From: Saccopteryx bilineata | Lineage: Eukaryota; Chordata; Mammalia; Chiroptera; Emballonuridae | Length of the DNA: 64,000 bases | Direction of reading: 5' to 3' | Assembly: GCF_036850765.1 (NCBI RefSeq) | Contig: NC_089490.1 | Location: forward strand, 241,800,442 to 241,864,441 | Shown: one piece after another, positions 43,450-57,400 of the stretch | Position numbering within the stretch: position 1 is the stretch's first letter | Layout: each line of letters begins with the position of its first letter | The notes under the pieces: generated by a model | What the model was told of the DNA's origin: nothing | The model's database searches: none | What the model saw: the letters and a program-made list of their open reading frames with translations, nothing else | Made by a program: the position numbers and the translations under genes

Positions 43450-45317
43450 AATAACAATAGTAGTTTAATTTTATTCACATCTTGTTGCCATTAAAGGTTA
43501 ATTCATAAAAACATTTTTTGTATTCTAACATCCTTTGCCTCTCATCATCTCTTACAAATAAATCCCTACCACATAGCAGAAATATTAAAAGTTATATTGC
43601 AAATGGAGCACATTAAGCATTTTTTAAACCTTTAAAATGTGGCTTATGAACAACTTTACACAACAGGTTACCTATTAATATGTTACATATTAACATCTAT
43701 GGTACCATATGGACAATCAGAATTCCTTGATGTTAAAGGTGGGATTGGTGTTTTTGTCAAGAAGGCATTTCGAACCTACCAGGGGAATTTCTGTAGTGTA
43801 GACTTTCACTATATAAAGTAGACCTGAAGGATATCATTTTTATGTCAAACCAGAAACTAGACCCAGCTCTGGGAAAACACCATTTTCACTGTATGTATCA
43901 TGTAAATGCTTTGCTAATGAGTGTCTATACATACTCTTCACTAAAAAGGAAAAGCAGGTTCTTGTTCTGGATATATATCGAAACCTAGATTACTTTTGTG
44001 TAGTAACATTTATGTAAAACACTTGACAAAAACGTTAAATGTTAGCAAAATGAAGAGCACTCAATTTGATTATGCATCTTAGCTGTTACAGAATTTACTT
44101 CCAAGCTCACACTACTCAAGTTCTATCAGGAGAGTCTGTTTCATTCACCAATGTATATCCACCCAGCGATGGGTACAGTGCATGGCACAGAATGGGTATT
44201 CAATACTTCAATGATTGAATAAAATTTTTTCATAGCTAGTGAATAAAACATACAACTTTGAAAAATGACATGAGACTACCACTGTTCTCATGATGCAGCA
44301 GTTAAGTGCTTTTTGTGAGGATTCTAGGATTACATATAAGTAAATCAAGAATTAGATAAAAAAAATTTTCCTCCAAAAGTAGAGGAACTCTCATGGGGGC
44401 CGGGGGTAGAAAAGCCATAGCATTTTATCCTCCAAAACTAATGTGTAAAACTTGGAATATGAAAATTATCATGACATTAAAAGTAGATAAAAATACTTTT
44501 TAAAGATCTGAGCAAACTCCTAGTGGAATATGTCTAATCAGTTCATCCTTTTAGTCTTTGAATCCATGTTAGAGTTTTAAATATGGAAGAAATCTATTAG
44601 ACTCAAATAATTTTTAACAAATTGGCTATGACCTGAAATAGCTATGGGACAATTAACACATTTGTAATAGCATCATGATTTCAGTTCACCCAGCACTGTC
44701 AAAATTAACCTGTAAGTCAATTAAATGAAAACTATAAATAACTTCAAAAATGGTTGTTTGAAATTCTTAAGTCAATAGTCATAATAATATGTTCTGAAAT
44801 TAGAAAATTCTTAGCACATATAAAAACACATTTACCTACTTCAATTAGGTCAACATCAGGATTTATCAAAATTCTCCATCAAAATTTTTTTAAATCTTGA
44901 TTTTTAGGTGCTATAAAAAAATATACACTAATCAAATAATGTGTTTGTTTTGCCCAATTCCACAAAGTTAGGAGAAAAGAGAAGGAAAAAAGTTGTACAG
45001 TTAAATTACAAATCCTAAACATTTAATCCTTTATTTGAGCCTACCTCCCTAAATTTAAAAAGGTATCAGCACTCTTGGATACCAATCATAAACAATATAA
45101 AAATTCCACTGGTATAAATTCTAACAGGTTAGTCCAACCATTTTCTCACACAGTGAACATCTTTTCCATCAAAATCCAACACAAATCTCAGTCACCTTTG
45201 AGCCCAGGGCCAACCAGTCTCAACATTAACCAAAATATGTAGCTTTATGACTGGTAGTCTGTTCCTGCAGTAAAAGTATTTTTCTGGTAATCAAAATGTG
45301 TCATCTGAGGAAATCTT
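43450..45317 (-). other. NADK2: NADK2 3' UTR (inferred)
   Basis: About 1.87 kb downstream of the NADK2 stop on the minus strand, with no young SINE or LINE. It includes an old L2-like stretch at about 44,130-44,225. AATAAA on the minus strand at 45,035-45,030 (proximal) and 43,475-43,470 (distal) could end short and long mRNAs. The distal limit is an inference. Confidence 0.6.
43470..43475 (-). terminator. NADK2: NADK2 distal poly(A) signal (candidate)
   Basis: AATAAA on the minus strand at a distance that would give a roughly 1.9-kb 3' UTR. Other AATAAA copies exist nearby, so the choice is tentative. Confidence 0.45.
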
Positions 45318-45456
45318 TCACTGTTCTAGAAGCACAGTTCGAAGCTCATCTTCTTTATTGATTGTCATTGAAGCAATTGCTCCATCATTAAACTCAAAAG
45401 AAGTTCCTCCGTCCACAACCATGCAGGCATCCCAGCAACGAGAGCGAACACAAACC
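45318..45456 (-). CDS. NADK2: NADK2 last coding exon
   Basis: Acceptor TTCTGCTTAG on the minus strand. Encodes [20 protein letters not shown] ... [14 protein letters not shown], stop TGA at 45,320-45,318. The plus-strand open frame that overlaps it is a shadow. Confidence 0.97.
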
Positions 45457-48400
45457 CTAAGCAGAAAGCGTATCTCATTTAATGATTTTTCTTAACCCTA
45501 AATAACAGTTTCTTTAAAACCCTTAATTTTTTATCTAAAGTAGCAGATGTGGGAGGGAAAAGACATGAATCCTACTCTGTAGGTTTACTGCTACACAATT
45601 TAGGTTTTATATAAATGTTTATCCAGCTTTTATTCCACAGCATGTGATAAAGGTTGCTTTCCAGTCAGTTTCTTTTAAAACAATTTGATCTTAGTGTGAT
45701 CTAAATAAATTTTAAAATAACATCCACATCATCCAATTAAGTAACTATACCCCTTCTACAGTCTTCCTTTACATTTCAGTTTCTCTAAAATGCCACAGTG
45801 AAAGAAAGGATCTTTTTAGACAGGCTAACATGAGCCTCCTTCATTCCACAGGTGCTACTTCTCCCACCAGATTTAGTTTGAATGAAATTTAATACTTTTA
45901 AAACCAAGTGTGCTTTATAGTTACAAGGGATGAAAACAGACTTGGGAAGCTTACTTCGAGGTGAAACAACGCTGACGGCTGCTTGAGAAGACTCTGTTTG
46001 CTATTGGTTCTCGAATACTGAAAAGTATTTTTGGTTCTTCTGGACTATAGAGCAGCGATTCATTATATTCATTTGTTACTGTGAAGAAAGAAAAAAACAT
46101 TAGCACATTCAGTAACAGTCACCTGAGAAGTGCAAAATGAAGACTGGACACCATTCCCAGCTTAAAAGCAGTCTGTTCCAAAGGTCTGTTTGGTATCAAG
46201 TATCTTAGAACTCACTACATATTCCATTAAAAAAACAAACTTTAAAAATGAGGATTAGGTTCCAAGATTAGTCCACTGAAGCTGACATTATTCACAATAT
46301 AGAAATATGTACATTTGGGGGGGAAAATTCAAAGCTGGTAATAATGGAGGAACTAGTTTATGGCACTCAAAAATGCAACCTGAGTTGCCACAGTCCCCTG
46401 CCAAGTTCTTTTCCAAAATACCATGTCAGAAAGTTCACAAGTATAAGTTAATGTTTTGATATAAAATGCACTCTCAAATACTGATAGGCAGTATGCCTTC
46501 ACTACTGAAAATGCCATTAGTTGAGATAGCTTTAGAAATCGTTGGGACCTGCTTTCTGTCTAACCAAGAGGCACGTGAAAGTTGGCAGGTAAAGCACAAA
46601 CTGGTTCAAGTCAACTGTACACAGAAGCATGGCTTGAAGTACGCTTAGTTCAGAAGCACATTAAAAGACATAAGACCGTCAGATAATCTACCTGATTTTT
46701 CAAAATTTCACTTGAATTTTTGGGTTCTTTTAAAAAAATCTAATTCATTTTGAAAAATAAGATTTTGCCCCGGCCAGTTAGGTCAGCAGTAGAGCGTTGG
46801 CCCAGCATGTGGAAGTCCCAGGTTTGATTCCTGGCCAGGGCACACAGGAGAAGCACCCATCTGTTTCTCCACCCTTCCCCCTCTCTTTCTCTGTCTCTCT
46901 CTTCCCCTGCCACAGCCAAGGCTCCACTGGAGCAAAGTAGGCCCTGGACGCTGAGGATGGCTCCATGGCCTCCACCTCAGGTACTAGAATGGCTCCAGTT
47001 GCAGCAGAGCAATGCCCTAGATGGGCAAAGCATCGCCCCCGGGGTATGCTGGTTGGGTGCATGCGGGAGTCTGTCTGCCTCCCCGCTTCTCACTTCAGAA
47101 AAAATAAAAAATAGAAGAAGAATTTGTCTCTCTGGGCCCACACACAAAATGGTGCTAGCTCTAGAGAAAGCTGCTCCAGGACATCAGGGACTGAACTCTG
47201 CCACCCACTCCGCTTCCGAAGACAGACAGCCTTCAAAGCAATTGTGTCTAGTCAGTAGAGCAGTTTGTTTATTAAGAGAAAAATAATCTTTCTTTTATCT
47301 ATACCCTTAAATTAACTTACATACCTAAGTTTCAGTTGGTCTATATATATCGTTTGTTTAATTACATAATGAAAACAATTACTATACATGGCTAATTTTC
47401 CTTTCTTTAACTTAGATTTAATGCTAATGCTAGCTCACAAGCCATGATTAAAATAATCATTAGGTCTCAAACTGAGAGGAAGAGAACACTCCATTTTAGA
47501 GAAATAAAGGACCAGAGTATGGTCCTGTTTTCACACTAGTATTTTAAAGGCAAGCCACGTACCCAACAAAGGCATTCTTGTGTAGAAGTCCCAATATACA
47601 GATATAGGAACTGACACTGTTAAAAAGCTGTATCACATTTCTGATGTTTTGCTAAATCATTTTAAAGACAACGAATAAGAATGAAGTAATTCTGATAACT
47701 CACAAATTCAAGTGTCTGTGTTTACGGATAGATGACAATTTAATCTTTTATGTGTTGACATCCACTTTGTATCTACAATTCATTTTGGTTGTATGTTGGC
47801 AAATCCTTACAAAGGTAGGTAGATGCAACTGTAAACAAGTTTGGGGTTTTGGTTGTTTTTTAAAATAACTTAGCTTGATATTGAAGGATACTCTTCAGAT
47901 AGTTTGAGGTCTGTACAACAGTGATCTTGGTAAATAAGTGGACTTCAGTATGTTAAAATTTCACATGCAAATCAAACAAATGTATTTTTCATAATTTGAG
48001 AATTTAAATATTTCTCAATAAAATTTAGAGACTCTGCAGACTCCCTGTGCCCAGTGAGGAAGCAGGGAGTGGGGAGTCGCTGTCCTCTCACAGGGAGTCA
48101 CTAGTTGTTCTGGGACTAGATCACAGATGTTCAAATTCCCTGATGAGTGTCCCTTCTCCCAACAGGACTAGTTCTCTCAAAGGAGCCCGGAAGGATCTGG
48201 GCAGGAGTAGGTAGAAGGCCAAAGAACATTTGAGAATGTGAAGATAAGCATTTACAGCCCCGTGAACTCTTCATTCAGGGGAAATAATGGCACACCGAGT
48301 TCCCTGTGCGTTCCCCAGCCGCCAGATACGTGATTTTCTGTGTTTCCCTATTCCCCAGGGCATATTTTCAGTTACGCTGTTCCTGACATAGAGGTTATAT

Positions 48401-51400
48401 TTCATGGTTGACAAAGATCATAATATAAAAGTTCGGTTTAAAATTTCTTCTTGTTTAAATATATTTAAAGTGATATTAAAAGTATGTTCAAGTCCAAAAA
48501 AGTACTGTGCTTTGCTAATCAGACAAGTATACATCATGATAACATCCTAAAATCAATACAGAACTTCAATGAAACTGTTAGTAATTATGATTATTTGTTA
48601 CTGACCTTTCTCTACCAGTTCTCTGTTCAATGGAAGACTTAAATTTCCTTGTCGGTTTGCTAGTGAAAAAGAAAAGGGGAAAATATCTTGATTAAATAGA
48701 ATGTTTCCTAGCATCATAAAACATATACATTATATAGCATATTATAACTGTAATATACAATAGCTTTTATTGGTACTCACCAATATTTAAAACATCTTCC
48801 ACAGCCTGAGTTGCAACTCTGTTAATATTGAATGACCTAAAAACAAACACCACATAAATTCTTTGTTCCAAAAACATACTAAAAATGAAAAAGAAATAAT
48901 CTACTTGATATACAAAGAACTCTTAGAAATTATCAGGAAAAAAACAACCAAAAGGCAAAAGCCATCTCACTCAGTTTTAAAAAGTGGTCAAAAGACAAAG
49001 AAATAAAAAGCATCCATATTGGAAAAGAAGAAGTAAAGGTATCACTTTTTGCAGATGATATGATCCTATACATCGAAAATCCCAAAGAATCCACAAAAAG
49101 ACTACTAGAAACAATAAGCCAATACAGTAAGGTCACAGGATACAAAATTAACATACAGAAGTCAACAGCCTTTCTATATGCCAACAATGAAACATTTGAG
49201 AACGAACTCAAAAGAACAATCCCCTTCACCATTGCAACAAAGAAAAATAAAATACTTAGGAATAAACATAACAAAGAATGTAAAGGACTTATATAATGAA
49301 AACTATAAACCATTGTTAAGGGAAATCGAAAAAGATATAATGAGATGGAAGAATATACCTTGTTCTTGGTTAGGAAGAATAAATATAATCAAGATGGCCA
49401 TATTACCCAAAGCAATATACAGATTTAATGCAATTCCCATCAAAATTCCAATGACATTTTTTAAAGAAATGGAACAAAAAATCATCAGATTTATATGGAA
49501 CTATAAAAAACCCCGAATAGCCAAAGCAATCCTAAAGAAAAAGAATGAAGCTGGGGGCATTACAATACCTGACTTCAAACTATATTATAGGGCCACGACA
49601 ATCAAAACAGCATGGTATTGGCAGAAAAATAGACACTCAGACCAATGGAACAGAACAGAAAACCCAGAAATAAAACCACATATATATAGTCAAATAATTT
49701 TTGATAAAGGGGCCAAGAACACACAATGGAGAAAGGAAAGCCTCTTCAATAAATGGTGCTGGGAAAACTGGAAAGCCACATGCAAAAGAATGAAACTGGA
49801 CTACAGTCTGTCCCCCTGTACCAAAATTAACTCAAAATGGATCAAAGATCTAAACATAAGACCTGAAACAATTAAGTGCATAGAAGAAGACATAGGTACT
49901 CAACTCATGGACCTGGGTTTTAAAGAGCATTTTATGAATTTGACTCCAATGGCAAGAGAAATGAAGGCAAAAATTAATGAATGGGACTACATCAGACTAA
50001 GAAGTTTTTGCTCAGCAAGAGAAACTGATAACAAAATAAACAGACACTCAACTAAATGGGAAATGATATTTTCAAACAACAGCTCAGATAAGGGCCTAAT
50101 ATCCAAAATATACAAAGAACTCCTAAAACTCAACAACAAACAAACAATCCAATAAAAAAATGGGAAGAGGACATGAACAGACACTTCTCCCAGGAAGAAA
50201 TACAAATGGCCAACAGATATATGAAAAGATGGTCATCTTCGTTAGTTATTAGAGAAATGCAAATCAAAACTGCAATGAGATACCACCTCACACCTGTTAG
50301 ATTAGCTATTATTAACAAGACAGGGCCCTGGCCGGTTGGCTCAGCGGTAGAGCGTCGGCCTAGTGTGTGGAGGACCCGGTTCGATTCCCGGCCAGGGCAC
50401 ACAGGAGAAGCGCCCATTTGCTTCTCCACCCCTCCGCCGCGCCTTCCTCTCTGTCTCTCTCTTCCCCTCCCGCAGCCAAGGCTCCATTGGAGCAAAGATG
50501 GCCCGGGCACTGGGGATGGCTCTGTGGTCTCAGCCTCAGGCGCTAGAGTGGCTCTGGTCGCAACATGGCGACGCCCAGGATGGGCAGAGCATCGCCCCCT
50601 GGTGGGCAGAGCGTCGCCCCTGGTGGGCGTGCCGGGTGGATCCCGGTCGGGCGCATGCGGGAGTCTGTCTGACTGTCTCTCCCTGTTTCCAGCTTCAGAA
50701 AAAAAAAAAAAAACAAGACAGGTAATAACAAATGTTGGAGAGGCTGTGGAGAAAAAGGAACCCACATACACTGTTGGTGGGAATGTAAAGTAGTACAACC
50801 ATTATGGAAGCAAGTATGGTGGTTCCTCAAAAACCTGAAAATAGAATTACCTTATGACGCAGCAATCCCTCTACTGGGTATATACCCCCAAAACTCAGAA
50901 ACATTGATACGTAAAGACACATGCAGCCCCATGTTCATTGCAGCATTGTTCACAGTGGCCAGGACATGGAAACAACCAAAAAACCCGTCAATAGATGACT
51001 GGATAAAGAAGATGTGGCACATATACACTATGGAATACTACTCAGCCATAAGAAATGATGACATCGGATCATTTACAGCAAAATGGTGGGATCTTGATAA
51101 CATTATACGAAGTGAAATAAGTAAATCAGAAAAAAACCAGGAGCTGCATTATTCCATACGTAGGTGGGACATAAAAGTGAAACTAAGAGACATTAATAAG
51201 AGTGTGGTGGTTACCGGGGGAGGGGGGAGAAGGAGAGGGAAAGGGGAGGGGGAGGGGCACAAAGAAAACTAGATAGAAGGGGACAGGGGACAATCTGACT
51301 TTGGGTGATGGGTATGCAACATAAGTGAACGACAAGATAACCTGGAGTTGTTATCTTTGAATATATGTATCCTGATTTATTGATGTCGCCCCATTAAAAA

Positions 51401-54400
51401 TAAAATTATTAAAAAAAAAGTGGTCAAAGTACATGGATAAACAGTTCATAGGCCTATATAGTATAGTGTTCAGTCTCACTCACACTTAAGAAAATACAAA
51501 CCACAAGCTTCTTCTCAGATGTGCAAAAATTAAAGGCTGATAAATAATGACTGGCATGAGTATGTGAAACCAGCATCGTCATACACTGATGGGGTTACGT
51601 ATAGAAGTAGCAGTCAGAGAGCAATTCTGCACTATTAGAATTTACAAAGAACATATTCTTCAAGCTAGTAATTTATCCTAAAATACACTTGTACATATAA
51701 TATACAAGAACACATGCAAGGATAGTTACTGAAGCATTGTTTATAATAGCAAAGCAATTATATGTAGCAAAACCCTCAGACATCTAGCAATAGAAAGCTG
51801 GTGAAATAAATTTATAGCTAATCAGCAGAGTACTACAAAGGTATTATAAAGAATAATAAAACTACATGTGCTAATAAAGAGGGATAACCAATATATTGAT
51901 ATTAAGTTTAAATAAAAAATGTTATATAGTATATATATTACTTCCCCGTTTTACTTATATTAAAAAAACAATTATACATATATATGGGTTTTTTTCTGGA
52001 GATTAGCACTAGAGGTATGAAATTAAAGAGACTGGCTTTTTGCCTGGTCCCTGGCGGCACAGTGGATAAGGTGTCAACCTGGAATGCTGAGGTTGCCAGT
52101 TCGAGACCCCAGGCTTGCCTAGTCAAGGCATATATGAAAAGCAACTGCGAGTTGGTGCTTCCATTCCTCCCTCCCTCCTGCCTTTCTCTCTCTCTCTCCT
52201 CTCTCTCCAAAATCAGTAAATAATGATAAAATATTTTAAATATATATATAAATAAAAAATAAAGACTAGCTTTTCATTATATATACCCTTTTGTAATATT
52301 TAACATTTTTAACATGTATAAGTATTTCTTTAAATCATAAAAGTTTCCTTAAAGCTGAGAAATCCTTTGCCAGTATGATGCTTTATTTAACCACTTAAAA
52401 ACAAATGTTAACACAAACATGAATGACTTTTAAAAGTAGCTCTGTCCCGGCGTCTATAAAGATGTTTAAGGAAAGGTTTAAAAAAAAAAAATCTAGGAAA
52501 CTTGATGCTTCTCATCTCCTCTCCTCCCCCTCTCTCCCTTCCTATATTTCTCTTTCTTAAAAAAATAAAAAGTCACAGGCCCTGGCCGGTTGGCTCAGCG
52601 GTAGAGTGTCGGCCTAGCATGCGGAGGACCCGGGTTCGATTCCCGGCCAGGGCACACAGGAGAAGCGCCCATTTGCTTCTCCACCCCTCCGCCGCGCCTT
52701 CCTCTCTGTCTCTCTCTTCCCCTCCCGCAGCCAAGGCTCCATTGGAGCAAAGATGGCCCGGGCGCTGGGGATGGCTCTGTGGCCTCTGCCTCAGGCGCTA
52801 GAGTGGCTCTGGTCGCAACATGGCGACGCCCAGGATGGGCAGAGCATCGCCCCCTGGTGGGCAGAGCGTCGCCCCTGGTGGGCATGCCGGGTGGATCCCG
52901 GTCGGGCGCATGCGGGAGTCTGTCTGACTGTCTCTCCCTGTTTCCAGCTTCATAAAAATGCAAAAAAAAAAAAAAAAAGTCACATTAAAATGAGTTATGT
53001 TTATTAGGATTCCATGGAGTTAAAATATATAAAGAACAAAAGATTTTAGTAACTAATATCTCCTTACTGTAGTTAAGATTTAACTTCAGCCCTGGACAGT
53101 TGGCTCAGCGGTAGAGTGTGGTCCCGGCATGTTAAAGTCCTGGGCTCGATTCCTGGTCAGGGCACACAGGAGAAGCACCCACTTGCTTCTCCACCCTTCC
53201 CCTTCTCCTTCCTCTCTCTCTATTTCCCTCCCGCAGCCAAGGCTCCATTGGAACAAAGTTGGCCCAGGCACTGAGAATGGCTCCATAACTTCCACCTCAG
53301 GCACTAGAATGGCTCCTGTTGCAACAGAGCAATGGCCCAGATGAGCAGAGCATCCTCCCTGGTGGGCGTGCCGGGTGGATAACTAGTCGGGCACATGCGG
53401 GATTGTCTGTCTGCCACCCCATCCCACCCCTTTTCACCTCGGAAAAATTTTTCAAAAATTTAAAAAAAGATTTAACTTCAGAGAACAAAAGGCTAAGGAG
53501 ATTTGCTGCAATGCTCCTAGATTGCTATTACTAGGAACACCACATTCCTATTATTAGGGATACCACAAACCAACCCAAACTAGGCCTCTGATTTGGGATT
53601 AAATTAAGACTAATTTCCTGTGGTTAGACCCTGGATCTCAGCCAATTCACCCAACCTTTAGAAGTGGTTTATATTCTTTTTTTTAAAGATTTTTATTTAT
53701 TGATTTTACAGAGAAAGGAGAGGGGTAGGGAAGCGAGAAGTATCTCATAGTTGCTTCACTTTAGTTGTTCATTGATTGCTTGTTGCTTCTCATATGTGCC
53801 TTGACCAGGCTAGCCCGGGTTTGTTTGTTTGTTTCCTTTTTTTTTTTTTGTTTTTTTTTCTGTATTTTTCTGAAGCTGGAAACGGGGAGAGACAGCCAGA
53901 CAGACTCCCGCACGTGCCAGACCTGAATCCACCCCGCACGCCCACCAGGGGGCGACACTCCGCCCATCCGGGGCGTCGCTCCTTCACGACCAGAGCCACT
54001 CTAGCACCCAGGGCAGAGGCCAAGGAGCCACCCCCAGTGCCCAGGCCATCTCCGCTCCAACAGAGCCCCAGCCGCAGGAGGGGAAGAGAGAGACAGAGAG
54101 GAAGGAGAGGGGGAGGGGTGGAGAAGCAGATGGGCGCCTCTCCTGTGTGCCCCGGCCGGGAATCGAACCCAGGACCTCCGCACGCCAGGCCGACGCTCTA
54201 CCACCGAGCCAACCGGCCAGGGCCTAGCCCGGGTTTTGAACCAGTGACCTCAGCATTCCAGGTCAACACTCTATCCACTGCACCGCCACAGGTCAGGCAG
54301 GTTTACATTCTTCATCAAAGACAAAGTGTGTGACTAAGCAACAGTTAGCTAGCACATGACCACTTTTTTTCTATAACTTTCACCATTCTAAGAGTTCCCA

Positions 54401-57400
54401 TTTGAAATCAGACACACCTTTGTACTACAGATAACCAAACTGAAAGACAAACTGAGTCTCATCTTCAACAGCTGTAAAACTTTCTTCATTTAACACCTCC
54501 TCAACCCTTCTTTAAGTCTGCTAGGACAGAAGGTATGGAGGAGGAGGCCTGGGGACAGTCTTAAGAACTAACAAACATTATGATTCCACTCAATAGTACA
54601 TCTCCCAGTGTATGAAGCAAACCACGTTCCACAATGGGAAGGGGACTGAGGTGTGGCAGGGAAGGGGGATACTTGACAACATGATGGATCTTAATCTTTA
54701 TGTTCTTTCCACTACTGAAAGGCTGAAAACTAAAACTATCAAAATTACACACTACTGCCTTAACCATACATGAGCACTTCTCTAAGATTGGTAAATTAAC
54801 CTTGACGATCTTCAATACAACCTAGTGACTCATCTCCCAACTGCGTGACCTCTAGACAGCCCCCCCCTCCACTGACCAGTCAGCAATGGAGGGGGCATCA
54901 GTTTTGTGGTCAAGCACTCAAGCACACTTGTGCTCATATCCAGGTCTGACACTCGTGAGATACCAGCGTAATTATTTGTCCCGGCTAAGCCTCAATTTCT
55001 TCCTTTACAAAACAGCAATATTACTATACACTTTCCTGCAGGTTTCTATAAGGATTACAGTCAACGAATGAAAAGCCCATAGCACAGAATATTAAAAGTA
55101 GCAGGCTCTAAATAACTGGTGGTTTGCATTATAACGAATAAAATATTAAAAGAATCACAAAAGTTCATAGGATAAAGTAGTCTTATGTTCCATTTCCCTC
55201 ACTTTGCAGAAAAGTTGTACAAGGTGGCAAAGCTAGTCAGTGGTTTGGCCAAATCTCTCAACTTCCAGGCCAGTACTCTTCTCAATTATATCATTTGCCC
55301 ATTTTTAAAGGATGGGAATACAGAAGAAAAGGGAAAGGCTATGGAAAACTATTTCTAATTCTCAATCAAGTTTTCAACCAGTAAAACACCATGTAGAGCA
55401 GAAGAAATGTTAGGATGAATTAAAGCTGTTCATTGTAATGTTTCAATTTATGAGATGGTTACAAAATAACTTTATAGTGTATCATATGATTAAATTTATT
55501 GTTTAAAATAATTAGAAAAATAATTTTAGAAATGTATTCTCACTGGCCCTAGGGAGAATAAGATATTAACCAATCTTTTAAAATGATACTTCTCATATTT
55601 TCCCAAAGATTTATTTATTTGATTAAGACTAGGATTTTTTTTTTAAGATGTTAAGTTATTTGGTCCTTATGAAGTGATATGATGTCTGAAAATTACTTCA
55701 TAACAACATGGGATGGAAGGAGATAGGGGGACAGAGAAAACAAATGGATGTGAGTTGGTAACTATTGAATCTGGCCAATAAGTACATGGGGATGAATTGT
55801 GCTAGAGGAACCAGATCCCTGTGAAGTTTTCCCACAGAGTGCGACATCTGAAGACTGGATTTTCCAGCCAGGCCTGGAAAGTGGAGAGTGTTCAAGTATT
55901 CAGTGCAGAAAGAAGCTACACTGAGCACAAAGAAGAAGGGCAGCAAGAGCCTGGCTTGTGCTGGGAATCGCAAGCAGCCTACAGCATCTCCAGTGTGTGT
56001 GTGGGGAGGGGCGGGGGGTGGAAGGCGCAGCAGGCTGCCAGGGCACCTTCAGTCATATTTAAAGGGCCTTACACGACAGACTGAGTAATCTAGACACAGA
56101 GAGGAGTCAATGAAAGGTGTAAAGCACAGAAGGGGTAGTCAGAGTTTATCTATGTTTTAGAATATACAGACGATGTATGAATTGTGCAGCTGAAATCTGT
56201 ATAATTTTATTAACCAATGTCACCCCAATAATGTCAATATAATATTTTTTAAAAGAAATATTACTGTTAGTGGTACAGATGACAGCCTGAAGACTAAAGG
56301 GTGAGGCAGAGTATATTCACTAAGAAGATGGGGGCCCAGGCCGAAAAACAAGCAGGAGAAACTGAAAGGGGCCCAAGACCCAGAGTGCCACTCACTGGGT
56401 TCGAGACTGGGGCGTGCAGGGGGCGAATAAGGAGGCTCAAGCAAGGCCTGGAAGAAAAGCACTTACCCTCTAGCACCGTGATGGCGAACCTATGACACGT
56501 GTGTCAGCACTGACACACGTAGCCATTTTCGATGACACACAGCTGCATGCGGCCGCATACCAGAGAAGTATGGGGCCACATGCCGAGAAGGATGTTTCAT
56601 CCTTGGCTCCTGCACAGCCAGGTGCAGTAGCCGAGGATAAAACGTTTGCTGTAGTGTAGACACTCTGTGCCGGAGGTCTGTAGGCCAAAACAACAGAACT
56701 CGGAGCACAGAGCGTCTAGTTCTGGGACTTCTGGTTAGGCCGTTAGGGGATCTTTGACTTCACTTCTGGCTGGTGGAGCAGGGAGCAGCAGAATGCCCCG
56801 GGAGACGCATTTCTGAGGGCCCTGTGATCGCCATTACCAGCAACCACATAACCACAGCAACCATCATCCAATCTACTGTTCTGGGGTGTCGTGGATTTCT
56901 AATTGACCATCAGTACTGAGATAAGTGAGGGGGAGGCTGGGAGAGGCAAGGGCCTGCGCTATGGGTGCCGTTTCCCGCCATTAGAAATAGCGGCAGCCAT
57001 CTTAATTTACATAAGATGCAACTTGTAGAATTTCAAGACAGCATCTGGGCTCAGGTGTTTGTCAACTTGAGGTCAAAGCTTGAGAATCTGGAAAGATGCC
57101 GCTTGGAGAATCAAGAGGAGTGCCACTACAAACAGGAAATTTGGAGTGCCTTGAACCAACTACCAGACACTTTTAGCACCCTGAAAAATATAGCAATGGC
57201 TTTACTCACAATTTTTCCCTCCACGTACTTTTGTGAGACCTTATTCTCAGCATTAAATAATATCAAAACCAACAAAAGAAACAGATTGACAGATGAAGTT
57301 AGTAGTGCTTGCTTGGGCTTGAAGTATACAAAATACCAACCTTCAATTGAAGATTTAGCCAACCTTCAATTTCATTTAGCCAAATGAAATTCAGCAACAA

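Noticed and set aside
50324..50400. tRNA gene suggested by box A and box B motifs
   Set aside because: These are the tRNA-derived heads of SINEs; no cloverleaf with a proper acceptor stem forms.
50173..50798. Frames of 206 and 222 codons across the L1/SINE junction
   Set aside because: They are chimeras of L1 ORF2 with SINE sequence created by the insertion, not genes.
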